NCBI RefSeq assembly: GCF_014648315.1
Contig: NZ_BMQW01000001.1
Span: 434,001 to 498,000 of the forward strand
Length of the DNA stretch: 64,000 nucleotides
Direction: 5' to 3'
DNA from: Shewanella ulleungensis
GTDB lineage: Bacteria; Pseudomonadota; Gammaproteobacteria; Enterobacterales; Shewanellaceae
Shown: piece after piece, positions 24,532 through 34,463 of the stretch
Layout: each line of letters begins with the position of its first letter
How positions within the stretch are numbered: the stretch's first letter is position 1
Program-made: the position numbers and the translations under genes
Notes under the pieces: generated by a model
The model's input: the letters and a program-made list of their open reading frames with translations, nothing else
Databases searched by the model: none
Told to the model about the DNA's origin: nothing

Positions 24532-24696
24532 GCAACTAGCTTGTGTCACTTTTTAATAATAAGGATAGGGCCGTCAGAGTTATGGGTACTGCAGGGTGAG
24601 ATCGTGAACGTTTTTTGAACTGATAATGTTGACATACAATCTGTTTGACGCCTTGGCTTAGCTGTGACCTTATACTCTCCTTTAGGAGGGTAAATT

Positions 24697-25534
24697 ATGT
24701 GCCTTGAAGCCTTCACAACCTTTTTCAGCGAGCTTACCGACACTCGTCAATCGGCTAAAATCACTTATCCTCTCGAAGATATTTTATTTGTTATTCTCTG
24801 TGGTGTATCGCTGGAGCAGAGTGCTGGAGCGAGATCCGTGATTACGCTGATGGTCATCTTGATTGGTTTAACAGCATGGGTATTTAAGTGATGGTGTCCC
24901 TGTCGATGACACCATCGCGAGGACTATCTCACGCATTGACCCCGAGCAATTTAGGCTGTGTTTCATAAAGTGATGCAAGCCGTGCATGAAATAACGCAAG
25001 GTCAACTTATCGCGATAGACGGCAAGACATTGAGAGGCTCATATCAACGTGGAAACCGACAATCAACAATTCATATGGTGAATGCGTTTGCATGTAAAAC
25101 AAACTCGTTCTTGGGCAAGTCAAGAACCCTGAAAAGTCTAATGAAATTAATGCAATATAAAAGCTAATAAAGCTTCTGGATATTGAAGGTGCTTTGGTTT
25201 CGATTGATGCCATGGGCTGCCAAGTTAACATTGTCGAGCAAGGTGGCGATTACTTATTTACGCTAAAAGTAATCAGGGCAATCTACATAAAGCAGTAGAA
25301 ACAGCATTTTCTGAGACACGTAAAGCCCCGCTAGGCGACTTAAGCGTTGAACAACAACATGTTCGTATCGAAGCGCGAGTTTACCATGTCTTAAGTGCCA
25401 AACAGTTTACAGAAGAATTCCCACAATGGCCTCAATTACAAACACTTGGTTTGGAAAGTTATAATCCGTTTCAAGACCAGAGCGGGGAACCGATACATAT
25501 AACCCTATTCGACCATCAGCTTAGCATACTCTAA
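24697..25534 (+). pseudogene. Decayed ISAs1-family transposase
   Basis: The N-terminus (FFSELTDTRQSAKITYPLEDILFVILCGV) is a typical ISAs1/H-repeat transposase start with a strong ribosome site (AGGAGGG). The reading frame then breaks several times: DTIARTISRIDPEQFRLCF, AVHEITQGQLIAIDGKTLRGSY, LLDIEGALVSIDAMGCQVNIVEQGGDYLFTLK and EARVYHVLSAKQFTEEFPQWPQL are in different frames. The end, after about 25460, does not look like ISAs1. GGGCCGTC at 24570-24577 may be a trace of the left end. It is inactive. It separates the integrase module from the DoxX/pirin genes. Confidence 0.85.
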
Positions 25535-25923
25535 TTTTGAAGAGGGCTGATATGGACTGCGCTTGTTCTGATCATGTTTAATACTTATAAGATTTTGTAT
25601 ATTTTAAGATGAAAATCACTCCAGTTTCATTAGATCATTACACCATGTCATCTCCAATTTTTAATGCTGCTTGTTAAGGAGTATGGCGCTCTTACCGCCG
25701 TCGCTGAACCTTCATAATCGCCCTTACGATCAATTGAATATCTGCCTAATTAGCATCAATTTTAATAATATTGTATAAATCTTTTTATGTTCAAATAATT
25801 TGAACTAACAGGTCAGTTTATTCCGATTTTTAATTCAATCAAGTATCAATATACTTCTTATCAACCAGTGAGAAGGGCTTGCTGCGAAATAAATAATGTT
25901 TAAATTTATTGAGGATAGATACC
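25535..25923. other. Gene-free stretch upstream of doxX
   Basis: This AT-rich stretch has no convincing open frame. It probably holds the remainder of the IS scar and the promoter of the DoxX-pirin operon. A GAGGATAG ribosome site sits at its 3' end. Confidence 0.4.
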
Positions 25924-26367
25924 ATGAAAGCACTTGTTAAACGCATCACAAACTCTACTGCAGGTTTTAGCACTTTGGCATTACGCTTACCTGTTGGGAT
26001 TATTTTTATAGCTCATGGCGGGCAAAAACTGTTTGGTTGGTTTGGCGGTTATGGCCTTGAAGCCACAGGTCAGTGGATGGCATCGATTGGGATTGAACCA
26101 GGTTTGTTAATGGCTTTCTTAGCCGGTAGCGCTGAATTAGTTGGTGGATTGTTCATTCTATTAGGTTTATTGACTCGCCCAACATCTGTTGTATTAGCAT
26201 TCACTATGATTATCGCCATTGCAAGCGTACATATCAGTAACGGTTTATTTATGGCAAACAACGGTTATGAATTTGCGTTAGCACTATTAGCTGCCAGCGT
26301 GTCACTTGCACTATCAGGTTCAGGCAAAGTCGCACTAGATAAAGCAATTGTAAACAAATTATCTTAA
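25924..26367 (+). CDS. DoxX-family membrane protein
   Basis: The ATG at 25924 follows GAGGATAG; 147 residues. Four membrane helices are visible: LALRLPVGIIFIAHGGQKLF, GLLMAFLAGSAELVGGLFILLGLL, PTSVVLAFTMIIAIASVHI and FALALLAASVSLALSG. The HGGQKLFGWFGGYGL motif is characteristic of DoxX/YphA proteins, which are linked to quinone, thiosulfate or redox stress handling. The pirin gene starts 46 bases downstream, so the two form an operon. Membrane location is certain; the exact role is not known for this family. Confidence 0.85.
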   Translation: MKALVKRITNSTAGFSTLALRLPVGIIFIAHGGQKLFGWFGGYGLEATGQWMASIGIEPGLLMAFLAGSAELVGGLFILLGLLTRPTSVVLAFTMIIAIASVHISNGLFMANNGYEFALALLAASVSLALSGSGKVALDKAIVNKLS

Positions 26368-26413
26368 TTTTCCGTACTGATCACTTATTCATTTGAACGA
26401 TAGGAGCAACATT

Positions 26414-27109
26414 ATGATTAACTTACGTCATGCAAGCGAGCGAGGAATAGCCAACTTTGGTTGGTTAGACAGTAAACACAGTTTTTCATTTGGCAGCTAC
26501 TATGATCCACAACATATGGGCTTTTCAGCACTGCGAGTGATCAATGATGACAGTGTCGCTCCCGGTGCTGGATTTGCTACACACGGCCATCGTGACATGG
26601 AAATTATCAGCTACGTACTTAAAGGTTCTATCTCTCATAAAGACAGTGAAGGCAATATTGAAGTATTGCCTGCGGGAGAGTTTCAATTAATGTCAGCAGG
26701 TAGTGGAATTAGTCACAGTGAGTACAATGCATCTGCTACAGAACCACTGAAGTTTTTACAAATTTGGATCCAGCCAAATACCTTAGATAATGTACCTGAA
26801 TACCAACAAAAAAACTTTGGCCAGCAAGTGGGTTTAACTACGATAGCTACTCCAACGGGTGAAAACGGTACACTGCAACTAAAACAAAATGCGACATTAT
26901 CACAACTGATTTTGGCACCTCAATCTGAAATAACCTATAAGATTGCTGATAACCGCAAAGTGTATGTTCATCAGGTCTCTGGCGAGCTCTGCATTGAAGA
27001 TAAACAGCTAAAAATAGGTGACGGAGCTAAACTCACCGATATGACAACAGTGACCTTTGTTAATCCATCAGACACTCGGTCAACGGCTTTGATTTTTAAT
27101 TTGCCTTAA
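26414..27109 (+). CDS. Pirin family protein (YhhW-like quercetinase type)
   Basis: The ATG at 26414 follows AGGAG; 231 residues. The bicupin pattern is clear: RGIANFGWLDSKHSFSFGSYYD, then the metal site in ATHGHRDMEIISYVL, LMSAGSGISHSEYN with the fourth ligand His, and a degenerate C-terminal cupin. Pirins of this type bind Fe and some cleave quercetin-like flavonoids. It is downstream of doxX in one operon. A second, different pirin lies at 54151, also in a stress cluster. Fold assignment is sure; the substrate is unknown. Confidence 0.88.
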   Translation: MINLRHASERGIANFGWLDSKHSFSFGSYYDPQHMGFSALRVINDDSVAPGAGFATHGHRDMEIISYVLKGSISHKDSEGNIEVLPAGEFQLMSAGSGISHSEYNASATEPLKFLQIWIQPNTLDNVPEYQQKNFGQQVGLTTIATPTGENGTLQLKQNATLSQLILAPQSEITYKIADNRKVYVHQVSGELCIEDKQLKIGDGAKLTDMTTVTFVNPSDTRSTALIFNLP

Positions 27110-27331
27110 ATTTACTAAATCACAGCCTGCGTTAGCCTGTCTGCGCAGGCTAAAAGATTTAAATATAACAGGGCTAAGTAAATATATGTATTCCCCTAAA
27201 TATCCCAGTTTTGAAATATCAAACCAACTAACATAAACTTCAATTTAGATAGCTAATATTACTATTCTACATATAAGCACCTCAGCTCATGCTAAGATCG
27301 TTAACGCTTTTTAGTCCATCAAAGACACTTT

Positions 27332-28240
27332 TTGACGTTAACATTTAGCAATGATCAGATACTCCCTTTTCGCGAGCTCGCCATACACATTGACCACTTC
27401 AAAGTATCTTTTCAAACCATAACTTACTTACACTTTTTTGCTAAAGTGATTTCTTATCTTCTTGATATTCTGTTTGGTTCTCTATGTGCTGTAATCGCTG
27501 GTGCTAAAGGCTGGTTTGATATTACATACTTGGACATTATGATTGTTAAAAACAACCTATTCATAAGTAGCATTCCTACTGGTGACAATAGCTCGTATCA
27601 TATCAATAATTAAATCAGAACAATTTCATCAGTGCTTTATAAGCTGGAAGGTCATCGATACACACTCTTACCGAAGGTGATTACTATCGATGGAAAAGGT
27701 GAAATCTATAAATAGAATAAAAAGACAATGAGATAACCACCATTCTTGAGTTGATTTAGATGTTAGATATAAATGCGGCATTTGCGACTATCGATGCGAT
27801 GGTTTGTCGAACGAAGATAGCCAAAACCATTGTGGACAAGTCGGTGAGTATCTGTTTGTAGTTAAAAACAAACAGAGAGACTGCGCGAAATAATAATGAA
27901 AAATCTTCTATCTACCGCGAGTCAACGATACAGATCTATCCGCAATTGAAAGCGGTCATGTGCTAACAGTGTTTCGTCAGTTTTATTATCATGACAGTGC
28001 AAACTTAGCCTGTGACTTTTCAAAGTGAAAAGGACTAAGAATATCGTTGTGGTTGAAAGTTGCCGCTTTGAAAAAGGAAAAATAATCGAGATTGAGAACC
28101 GTTATTTCTTCAGTTCTAAGAAGCTATGGTAGCTGCTCGAGAACATTGGAGCATGTTAAATCGACAATGTTCACAGGACGAAGATATGCCTCACCTTCGT
28201 TATATGCGTTTGGATATGTTATGAGTTGAGTCGACAAAGA
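27332..28240 (+). pseudogene. Second decayed ISAs1-family transposase
   Basis: The first part (PFRELAIHIDHFKVSF, LLDILFGSLCAVIAGAKGWFDI) matches the N-terminus of ISAs1 transposases. Later scraps in changing frames include KVITIDGKGEIYK, AAFATIDAMVCRTKIAKTIVDK, and near the end VAAREHWSMLNRQ with HLRYMRLDML, the C-terminal REHWSIEN-type signature. The middle is riddled with stops. It is more decayed than the copy at 24697 and not its close twin. It lies between the pirin and azoR genes, in what may once have been one redox cluster. Confidence 0.75.
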
Positions 28241-28425
28241 TAAGCATTTTGGAAAACATAAACAATACATGATGAATACATTAATGTTTTGGACAGTATT
28301 AAAGGCAGGCTATAGTACTTAATTGAAATCTAATTAGGCAGCTAATAATTTAATTAATTTTTAGCTGCCAAATTCATAGTTTGTTGTACTATCAGTAAAT
28401 AGATTCTAAAAATATTACGATTATT

Positions 28426-29031
28426 TTAAACTGTAATCAGAAAATCAATTCTATTCATAGCCTGTTTAATTGCTTCTGCTTTTGGCTCTTCACCTAAGTT
28501 TAGACCTTCTGCATAGACAAAATTCAGTTGCTTTAAGCCAAGCAGGTTTAAAAATTGAGTCACGAAAGGAGTCTGGAAGTCGACACCATTGGCATTATAG
28601 ACACCGCCACGAGCGGCCATGATGTAAACGGGCTTGTCGTTTAATAAACCAACTGGACCTGTTTCTGTGTATTTAAAGCTGACACCTGCACGGGCTAAAT
28701 GGTCAAACCAAGATTTTAGTTGGCTAGGAATACTGAAGTTGTACATAGGTACAGCTAATACAACCACATCGGCATCTGACAGCTCTTTCAGTAGTAAGTC
28801 TGCCTGATCAAGGATAATTTGTTGTTCAGTTGTTCGATCTGTAGGCTGGCTAAATAAAGCTGCTACACGGGTTTGATCTAAGTGTGGAATAGTATCTTTA
28901 CTTAGGTCGCGAGTGACCACCTGCGTGCCAGCATATTTTTTGCTGTATTGGCTAACAAAGTGATCTACAAGTAAAGTGGATTGTCCACCTTCACCAAATA
29001 AACTGCTTTTAACAACAAGTAAGTTTTTCAT
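28426..29031 (-). CDS. azoR: FMN-dependent NADH-azoreductase
   Basis: This 201-residue protein is the normal length for AzoR. The flavodoxin-like fold shows the FMN-phosphate loop at KSSLFGEGGQS, the PMYNFSIPSQLKSWFDHLARAG signature around the isoalloxazine site, and MAARGGVYNANGVDF. It reduces azo compounds and quinones with NADH in two-electron steps, preventing radical formation. It stands alone as a cytoplasmic enzyme 163 bases downstream of the amidohydrolase gene on the same strand. Confidence 0.92.
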   Translation of the reverse strand: MKNLLVVKSSLFGEGGQSTLLVDHFVSQYSKKYAGTQVVTRDLSKDTIPHLDQTRVAALFSQPTDRTTEQQIILDQADLLLKELSDADVVVLAVPMYNFSIPSQLKSWFDHLARAGVSFKYTETGPVGLLNDKPVYIMAARGGVYNANGVDFQTPFVTQFLNLLGLKQLNFVYAEGLNLGEEPKAEAIKQAMNRIDFLITV

Positions 29032-29194
29032 TATTATTTCCTTTTTGGGTTGATTGAACTGATTTGTTTTATGTCACACATTTTAATAGATAAATTTGTT
29101 AATACTTACCAAGTGATTTAAGTCTTCTTCAAGTATTGGACTTAAATATGGTTGTATTTAAATCTCAGATTTTCTGTAAACAGTCTTGATTAAG

Positions 29195-30946
29195 TTATTG
29201 ATTAACGGGCGACCAACTCGGAATAGCTTCTTCTAATGGGACATGCAGAGATTTGAATGCGCTTGGATCTGCATATTTGACTTTACCATCGACTACCGTT
29301 AATTCAGCTTTAGTTTGCAATAACTGACCTTCTTTAACCTTTAAAATATCTTGGTTTAAGATAGCAAAATCGGCATACATTCCCGGCTTAATTTGGCCTT
29401 TTAATTGTTCCTCACCAGAGAAGTAAGCACTCCCTAGAGTAAATACCTGTAATGCCTGAATGCGATCTAATGTATTGCTTTTATCATATAAACTTAACCC
29501 ACCGACCGTTTTACCCGATACAGCCCAGTAGTAGGTTGCCCATGGGTTAAAACTGCCCACACGAGTACCATCGGTACCAAAACCGACAGGAATACCCATA
29601 GCTAACATTTTTTTCATTGGTGGGGTTCTCTTTGCTTGTTTGGCACCATAACGTTCAACAAAGTCTTCGCCAGCAAAAGCCATTCGGCCTTGCAAGGCAA
29701 TACCACCGCCGAGTTGTTTTATTCGAACGAGATTTTTATCGGATACCGTTTCGGCGTGATCAATAAACCAACGGACTTTATCAAGCGGTTGAGTGCGGTT
29801 TATTTTTTCAAATACATTTAACATACGTTCAATAGATTCATCATAAGTCGCGTGTATTCTGAATGGCCAACCTTGCAATAAATGTAAACGCACCACTTTT
29901 TCTAACTCTTGATCCGCTTCGGGGGCAAGTTCTGGTCTGGCGGATTTAAAATTTTCGTAGTCAGAGGCTTTCCATGCAAGTAGCTCTCCACCACCTTCAA
30001 TAACATAGCCATTATCCATGTGTAAGTGTAGGTTTTGGTTGCTCTTGTAATTGTTCATCCACTGACTGAAACTTTCTAATTCTTTACCAGGAGTTTGCGG
30101 AAATAAATAACTTGATATCCGTATTGGTAGTTCACCCGATACCGCTAATGTTGTTGATGCTTGATAGTCTTCGGGGAAGAAATGGCCACCGCCGCCAGCA
30201 TCGATAACACTGGTGATCCCAAAGCTTAATAGTTTTTTTAAATACTGTTTGCTTGAATTCATTTGCTCTTGCTGAGACAGCTGCGGCAGTGCACCAATGG
30301 TTTTATATAAAATCATCGGATTTGGATCTGCAAATAAACGGCCTGTGAGTTCACCTTGCTCATCTTTTTCATAGAAACTGCCTTTAGGTGGGACGGTATC
30401 TTTAGTGATCCCAAGTACTTCCATAGCTTTTTGGTTTAACACACCACCTGAATATAAGTGTAAAATAAATACTGGAGTATTAGGTGCTGCAGCAGTTAAC
30501 TCTACCGATGTTGGCATACGTTTTTCTTTAAATTGATAGGGGCTCCAGCCTCCAACGACTCTCACCCACTGTCCTTCTGGAGTGACTTTGGCATTTTGCT
30601 TGATCAATTCTAACCCGTCGGAAAGTGAATTAATTCCTTCCCAACGGGTTTCAAGGTTATAAAAACGTCCGCCACGTACCGCATGTAAATGTGAGTCATT
30701 AAGTCCAGGTATAACTCTTCGGCCTCCTGCATTGATAATAATAGTTGTATCAATTTTGTTTTTCAGCAGTGAGTCTTTGTCATTGGTGAGCTCTTCAAAA
30801 AGACCACCTGTGACCGAAAATGCGCTATATTGTTTACCATCATAGGTATCGATTTTAGCGTTATAAACGATCAAGTCAGCGGCGCAAATGTTCAGTGCGA
30901 CACTTGCTCCAATCAATGTAGCAAGTATATTTTTTATTAATACCAT
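29195..30946 (-). CDS. Secreted YtcJ-like amidohydrolase (Amidohydro_3)
   Basis: This 583-residue protein has a signal peptide (NILATLIGASVALNICA). The metal-dependent hydrolase core shows the HxH motif in GLNDSHLHAVRGG, a further His in RIHATYDES, His in WFIDHAE and the Asp in GFGTDGTRVG. The C-terminal FSGEEQLKGQIKPGMYADFAIL is the composite beta-sandwich segment typical of this superfamily. YtcJ/NfdA-type enzymes cleave N-formyl or N-acyl bonds; the substrate here is unknown. Export to the periplasm is expected. Confidence 0.85.
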   Translation of the reverse strand: MVLIKNILATLIGASVALNICAADLIVYNAKIDTYDGKQYSAFSVTGGLFEELTNDKDSLLKNKIDTTIIINAGGRRVIPGLNDSHLHAVRGGRFYNLETRWEGINSLSDGLELIKQNAKVTPEGQWVRVVGGWSPYQFKEKRMPTSVELTAAAPNTPVFILHLYSGGVLNQKAMEVLGITKDTVPPKGSFYEKDEQGELTGRLFADPNPMILYKTIGALPQLSQQEQMNSSKQYLKKLLSFGITSVIDAGGGGHFFPEDYQASTTLAVSGELPIRISSYLFPQTPGKELESFSQWMNNYKSNQNLHLHMDNGYVIEGGGELLAWKASDYENFKSARPELAPEADQELEKVVRLHLLQGWPFRIHATYDESIERMLNVFEKINRTQPLDKVRWFIDHAETVSDKNLVRIKQLGGGIALQGRMAFAGEDFVERYGAKQAKRTPPMKKMLAMGIPVGFGTDGTRVGSFNPWATYYWAVSGKTVGGLSLYDKSNTLDRIQALQVFTLGSAYFSGEEQLKGQIKPGMYADFAILNQDILKVKEGQLLQTKAELTVVDGKVKYADPSAFKSLHVPLEEAIPSWSPVNQ

Positions 30947-31419
30947 GATGATGCCCTTAATTGAAATAACGGTCTATTTATCAAAAATTGAGAAGTCGTC
31001 ATTTCCTTAAACATATTGAAGCGACTACAACAATGCTTGTTTGGCTAGATTGAATGACTAACACTCCACCGCTTTAAACTTTCTTTAAAAATTAAATAAT
31101 CCATTAATGATATTAAATAAAACCAACATTCGTTATTATACATACATATACCGTTATCTAACTGGCAGGCCTAAACCTCTTCAGCAATTCTTTATATGTG
31201 GATATTTTAATTTTCAAGCCGTTTGTAATATTCAAAAAGGATCACAATTAATATTTATAGGGCTATCTGATTACCCCCTAAATATTTACGTATAAACCAG
31301 ACACATTGCAGAAAGTATCCTATGGATGACTGGTGTCCATTTGAGCATCTCTATGTTCAAACAACTGTCAGTACCAAAACTAGATAGTCGCTCGACAGGG
31401 GAATCGCTTTTGCTCCTAA
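30947..31419. other. Gene-free stretch before the IS66 scar
   Basis: About 470 AT-rich bases with no convincing gene. It holds the presumed promoter of the amidohydrolase gene at its left end and non-coding decay to the right. A 62-codon open frame at 31107-31295 has no ribosome site and no recognisable content. Confidence 0.4.
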
Positions 31420-31890
31420 TTGAGCCTTATCCAAAAATTGTACGGTGTTGAGACACGCATTAAAGATAAAAGTACTGATGAAAAGTATATTGCTAGGCAA
31501 GTGGTTAGCCAGCCTGTTCTTAGCAAGCTAAAAGCATGGCTTGAACAAAAACAGCCAAATTTAGTGGGTAATACCAAACTGATAGAGGCAGCTAATTACC
31601 TAACTAATCAATCGCACAAACTCATTCGCTATGTGGGTTATGGACAACTCAGTATCGATAACAATAGAGATGAATCTGTAGTAAAACCGTTTGTGATTGG
31701 TCGAAAGAATTGGTTATTTAGCCAAACAGTTAACGGTGCACATGCCAGTGCCACCCTTTACAGTATTGTGGAAACCGCCTAAATAAATAGTCAAATCTCA
31801 TTTATTACATTATGGTTTGCCTTGATGAACTGTGTAAACCAGAACCCACTATCGATAGCTTGTTACCCTGGAATTTTAAACAGGAGGTGT
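31420..31890 (+). pseudogene. IS66-family transposase, C-terminal remnant
   Basis: The frame encodes the C-terminal end of an IS66 transposase: LIQKLYGVETRIKDKSTDEKY, the DNNRDESVVKPFVIGRKNWLF signature (normally DNNRAERAIKPF) and GAHASATLYSIVETA. After the stop at 31782 another frame carries the usual tail, CLDELCKPEPTIDSLLPWNF. The rest of the element is missing. It is a dead fragment. Confidence 0.88.
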
Positions 31891-31929
31891 GGTTCGCTAG
31901 GAGCTCACATTACTTTTAATTAATGCAAT

Positions 31930-32165
31930 TGGTATAAGTCCATCTAAATGGACATTGAAGAAAACGACTTCGCCGCTTACACACGGTTTGATTCGAAGTG
32001 GAAAGCCTCTCGGCAACAACGGTGGTACTTCGCTCTTTCGCGCACTCTAGAATGTTCGAGCTCGAAAAGCTGTGCTTGCGGCGACGAGTCCAGGACTCTA
32101 GCTGATCAATTTCATCGTCATTTAATATCAATTCAGCTCGGACGGCCAGCCGGAGTAGGCTCCAT
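31930..32165 (-). pseudogene. IS630-family transposase, N-terminal remnant
   Basis: RAELILNDDEIDQLESWTRRRK, LECAKERSTTVVAERLSTSNQTVCK and RRSRFL match the helix-turn-helix N-terminus of IS630-type transposases, where the motif is usually VAERLGxxxQTVGKWRRRF. The central alanine-rich segment is shortened and altered. No DDE domain follows. It is a short dead fragment directly abutting the IS66 scar. Confidence 0.7.
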
Positions 32166-32282
32166 GAAGAAAATGACACAGCCAATACAAGACCACCTAT
32201 TATTTACTGAATTTCTGACTCAGGATATTATTATCTTCTTATAAGCTAGTGAATGCGTGAGACACGCGGTTTTGGTGTGCAA

Positions 32283-33179
32283 TTATATTTTAATTGCGGA
32301 CTTAAAAACGTTTTGTAACCATTCGGTAAATATCCGCACTCTTGCTGAATGACTTCGATGTGGAGGATACAAAATATGAACCGGCGATGAAGGGGGGGGA
32401 TACTCATCTAATAAGGTAACGAGTCTCCCTTCAACTAAATCTTGCTCAATATGATAGCGAGGCACTTGAATAATCCCCAGCCCCAACCGGCAAGCTGCAA
32501 CCAACGTTTCGGCTGAATTGACTTTCATCGATGATTTTAACGTTTTTGAAACGACTTTTCGGCCAACCGTGAACTCCATTGGTAACGGTTCATTAACGCT
32601 TGAGGATTGAAAAGCGACCGTCTGATGATAGACGAGTTCCTCTACATTTTCTGGGTTGCCGAATTGCGCTAGGTATCCCGGTGCGGCTACGGTGATTTCT
32701 TCCAATTGTGCAATTTGTTTAGCCACCAAATATTCCGATTTAGGTGTGCCGACCCTGAGAACACAATCGATACCCTCACTGATCAGGTCAACCAATTTAT
32801 CACCTTCGCTGAGATAAAGCTGAATATCAGGATAGGCCGTTAGAAATTCAGGAAGGCGGGGAAGGACAAAATGCCTCCCAAGGGTGCCATGAACGTCTAC
32901 TCGTAAGCTTCCTTTGGGTTGAAGTCCTGAAAAGTAATTTTCCATATCTTCAAAATCAGCCAATAAGGAAAGACAACGCTGATAGTACGCTTCTCCATCA
33001 AGTGTGGGTGTGACTTGACGTGTTGTTCGTTCCAGTAGTCTCACCGAAAGATGCTTTTCTATTTGTTTGATGACATCTGTCACCGTGGAGCGTGGCAGAC
33101 TTAAATCTTCGGCTGCCTGAGAAAAACTTCGCCTTTCATAGACGCGTGTAAAAACACGCATACTCTCTATTCGATCCAT
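32283..33179 (-). CDS. LysR-family regulator of the adjacent SDR gene
   Basis: This 298-residue protein has full LTTR architecture. The N-terminal winged helix-turn-helix (MRVFTRVYERRSFSQAAEDLSLPRSTVTDVIKQIEKHL) is followed by a substrate-binding domain (LRVDVHGTLGRHFVLPRLPEFL). It is of the CrgA/DntR-like clade with the VTDVIKQIE recognition helix. It is divergent from the SDR gene with 110 bases between starts, so it most likely activates or represses that gene and autoregulates. The inducer is unknown. Confidence 0.9.
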   Translation of the reverse strand: MDRIESMRVFTRVYERRSFSQAAEDLSLPRSTVTDVIKQIEKHLSVRLLERTTRQVTPTLDGEAYYQRCLSLLADFEDMENYFSGLQPKGSLRVDVHGTLGRHFVLPRLPEFLTAYPDIQLYLSEGDKLVDLISEGIDCVLRVGTPKSEYLVAKQIAQLEEITVAAPGYLAQFGNPENVEELVYHQTVAFQSSSVNEPLPMEFTVGRKVVSKTLKSSMKVNSAETLVAACRLGLGIIQVPRYHIEQDLVEGRLVTLLDEYPPPSSPVHILYPPHRSHSARVRIFTEWLQNVFKSAIKI

Positions 33180-33189
33180 ATTGTTTGTG

Positions 33190-33230
33190 ATTATCGGATT
33201 ATGATAACGGATTTTAGTTGATTATCCGAA
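33190..33230. promoter_or_regulatory. Likely LysR-type operator in the LysR/SDR intergenic region
   Basis: The region holds related TTATCGGAT (33191-33199) and ATTATCCGA (33221-33229) half-sites in opposite orientation, with a further GATAACGG between them. This fits an LTTR recognition and activation site between divergent genes. No footprint data are implied. Confidence 0.5.
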
Positions 33231-33289
33231 ATATGCAAAGTGCTAAGCTTATCCTCAATCTTAATACTTGGTTAATATAGGCGGCTAAT

Positions 33290-34030
33290 ATGAATGAACA
33301 AGACAAGAAAATCGCTATTGTTACTGGCGCATCACGAGGTATTGGCGCTGAAATCGCCAGGCGTCTGAGTAAGGATGGTTTTACCGTTGTGGTGAATTAC
33401 TCGGGTAGTGAAGCTGCGGCACAAACAGTGGTTAGCGAAATACTGGCACAAGGTGGTAGCGCTCTCGCTGTGAAAGCAGATGTCTCGAACTCAACAGAGG
33501 TAAGCGCCTTGTTTGATAAGGTGGAAGCGAGCTATGGTGGAGCCGATATTTTAGTCAATACCGCTGGTGTTATGGAGTTGGCGCCCTTGGTAAACGTTGA
33601 GGATCACAGCATCGAACGTCAAATCGATATCAACCTAAAAGGCACTATTTACGCTTTAAGAGAAGCGTCTGCTCGTCTACGTGACGGTGGTCGCATCATC
33701 AACTTCTCTACCACTGTTGTGGGTTTGAAGCTGGAAAACTACGGTGTGTACGCGGCGACTAAAGCTGCGGTTGAGACATTGACAGGAATTATGGCAAAAG
33801 AAATGCGTGGCCGTAAAATTAATGTGAACTCAGTGGCTCCTGGCCCAACGGCAACGGAGTTATTCCTTAAAGGCAAGCCAGATGAGTTAATTGAGCGTAT
33901 GGCAAAAATGAACCCTTTAGAAAGATTGGGCAAACCGGAAGATATTGCGTCTGTTGTGGCTTTCCTTGCTGGTCCTGATAGTGGTTGGATCAATGGTCAA
34001 GTGCTGCGTGCGAATGGTGGCTTAATTTAA
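33290..34030 (+). CDS. Short-chain dehydrogenase/reductase
   Basis: This 246-residue protein is a classical SDR. The cofactor loop is TGASRGIG, NTAGV replaces NNAG, the catalytic Ser is in INFSTT, and YAATK gives the Tyr-Lys pair. The C-terminus GPDSGWINGQVLRANGG is typical. Basic residues after the second strand (NYSGSEAAA) are few, so the NADP/NAD preference is unclear. It is divergent from its LysR regulator. It probably reduces a carbonyl compound. Confidence 0.9.
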   Translation: MNEQDKKIAIVTGASRGIGAEIARRLSKDGFTVVVNYSGSEAAAQTVVSEILAQGGSALAVKADVSNSTEVSALFDKVEASYGGADILVNTAGVMELAPLVNVEDHSIERQIDINLKGTIYALREASARLRDGGRIINFSTTVVGLKLENYGVYAATKAAVETLTGIMAKEMRGRKINVNSVAPGPTATELFLKGKPDELIERMAKMNPLERLGKPEDIASVVAFLAGPDSGWINGQVLRANGGLI

Positions 34031-34067
34031 TGTCACTTGATTATCAACTCCACACGAGGGCATTACT

Positions 34068-34139
34068 ATGTCACAGAAAGTTATTTTTATCACGGGTGCA
34101 TCAAGTGGCTTGGGTCATTTAACAACTCTTAGGGCATAA
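34068..34139 (+). pseudogene. 5' scrap of a second SDR gene
   Basis: An ATG at 34068 begins an SDR N-terminus with an intact cofactor loop (KVIFITGASSGLG). After about 17 codons the sequence switches to IS3 transposase sequence and ends at TAA 34137-34139. This was a second SDR gene downstream of the intact one, cut by a recombination or insertion event. Confidence 0.75.
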
Positions 34140-34262
34140 ATGGAACCATAAACGCGTGTACCGTGTTTATTGTGTTTTAAAGCTTAACTTACGGCGTAAA
34201 GGGAAAAAGCGCTTACCTTCTCGAAAGCCAGAGCCGCTGGCTGTTCTAGCCAAAGTTAATGA
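34119..34262 (+). pseudogene. IS3-family transposase (orfB) internal fragment
   Basis: The frame [16 protein letters not shown], then [23 protein letters not shown] is the HTH_21-adjacent segment of an IS3 orfB, normally followed by the integrase-core WSMDF. Here it passes in frame, without a stop, into an antitoxin fragment. Only about 45 codons of the transposase remain. Confidence 0.8.
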
Positions 34263-34446
34263 GACGCCTCTGAGTTCTGATGATGAGTATCGTGCAGCAT
34301 TAATTCTATCTATTCTTGAAAATGACATGCAACAACACCCCGAAAAACTACAGCCGCTTACAGCAAGTATGCGAAGAAGTGCTGAAAGTTTAGTTGAAAG
34401 TGTAGAAATTGATTTTGGTGCTCAGTTATTAGACGAAGATGAATAA
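34263..34446 (+). pseudogene. prlF: PrlF-family antitoxin, C-terminal fragment
   Basis: [22 protein letters not shown] and [16 protein letters not shown] match the C-terminal half of PrlF (SohA) antitoxins, which end with an acidic DEDE. The AbrB-type N-terminal DNA-binding half is absent and no YhaV toxin follows. The fragment is fused in frame to the IS3 piece upstream. Identification rests on the characteristic HPEKLQPL and tail motif. Confidence 0.6.
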
Positions 34447-34463
34447 ACTTGTCTAAAACTAAT

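Noticed and set aside
31107..31295. 62-codon plus-strand frame before the IS66 scar
   Set aside because: No ribosome site and no recognisable content; consistent with chance in AT-rich DNA.
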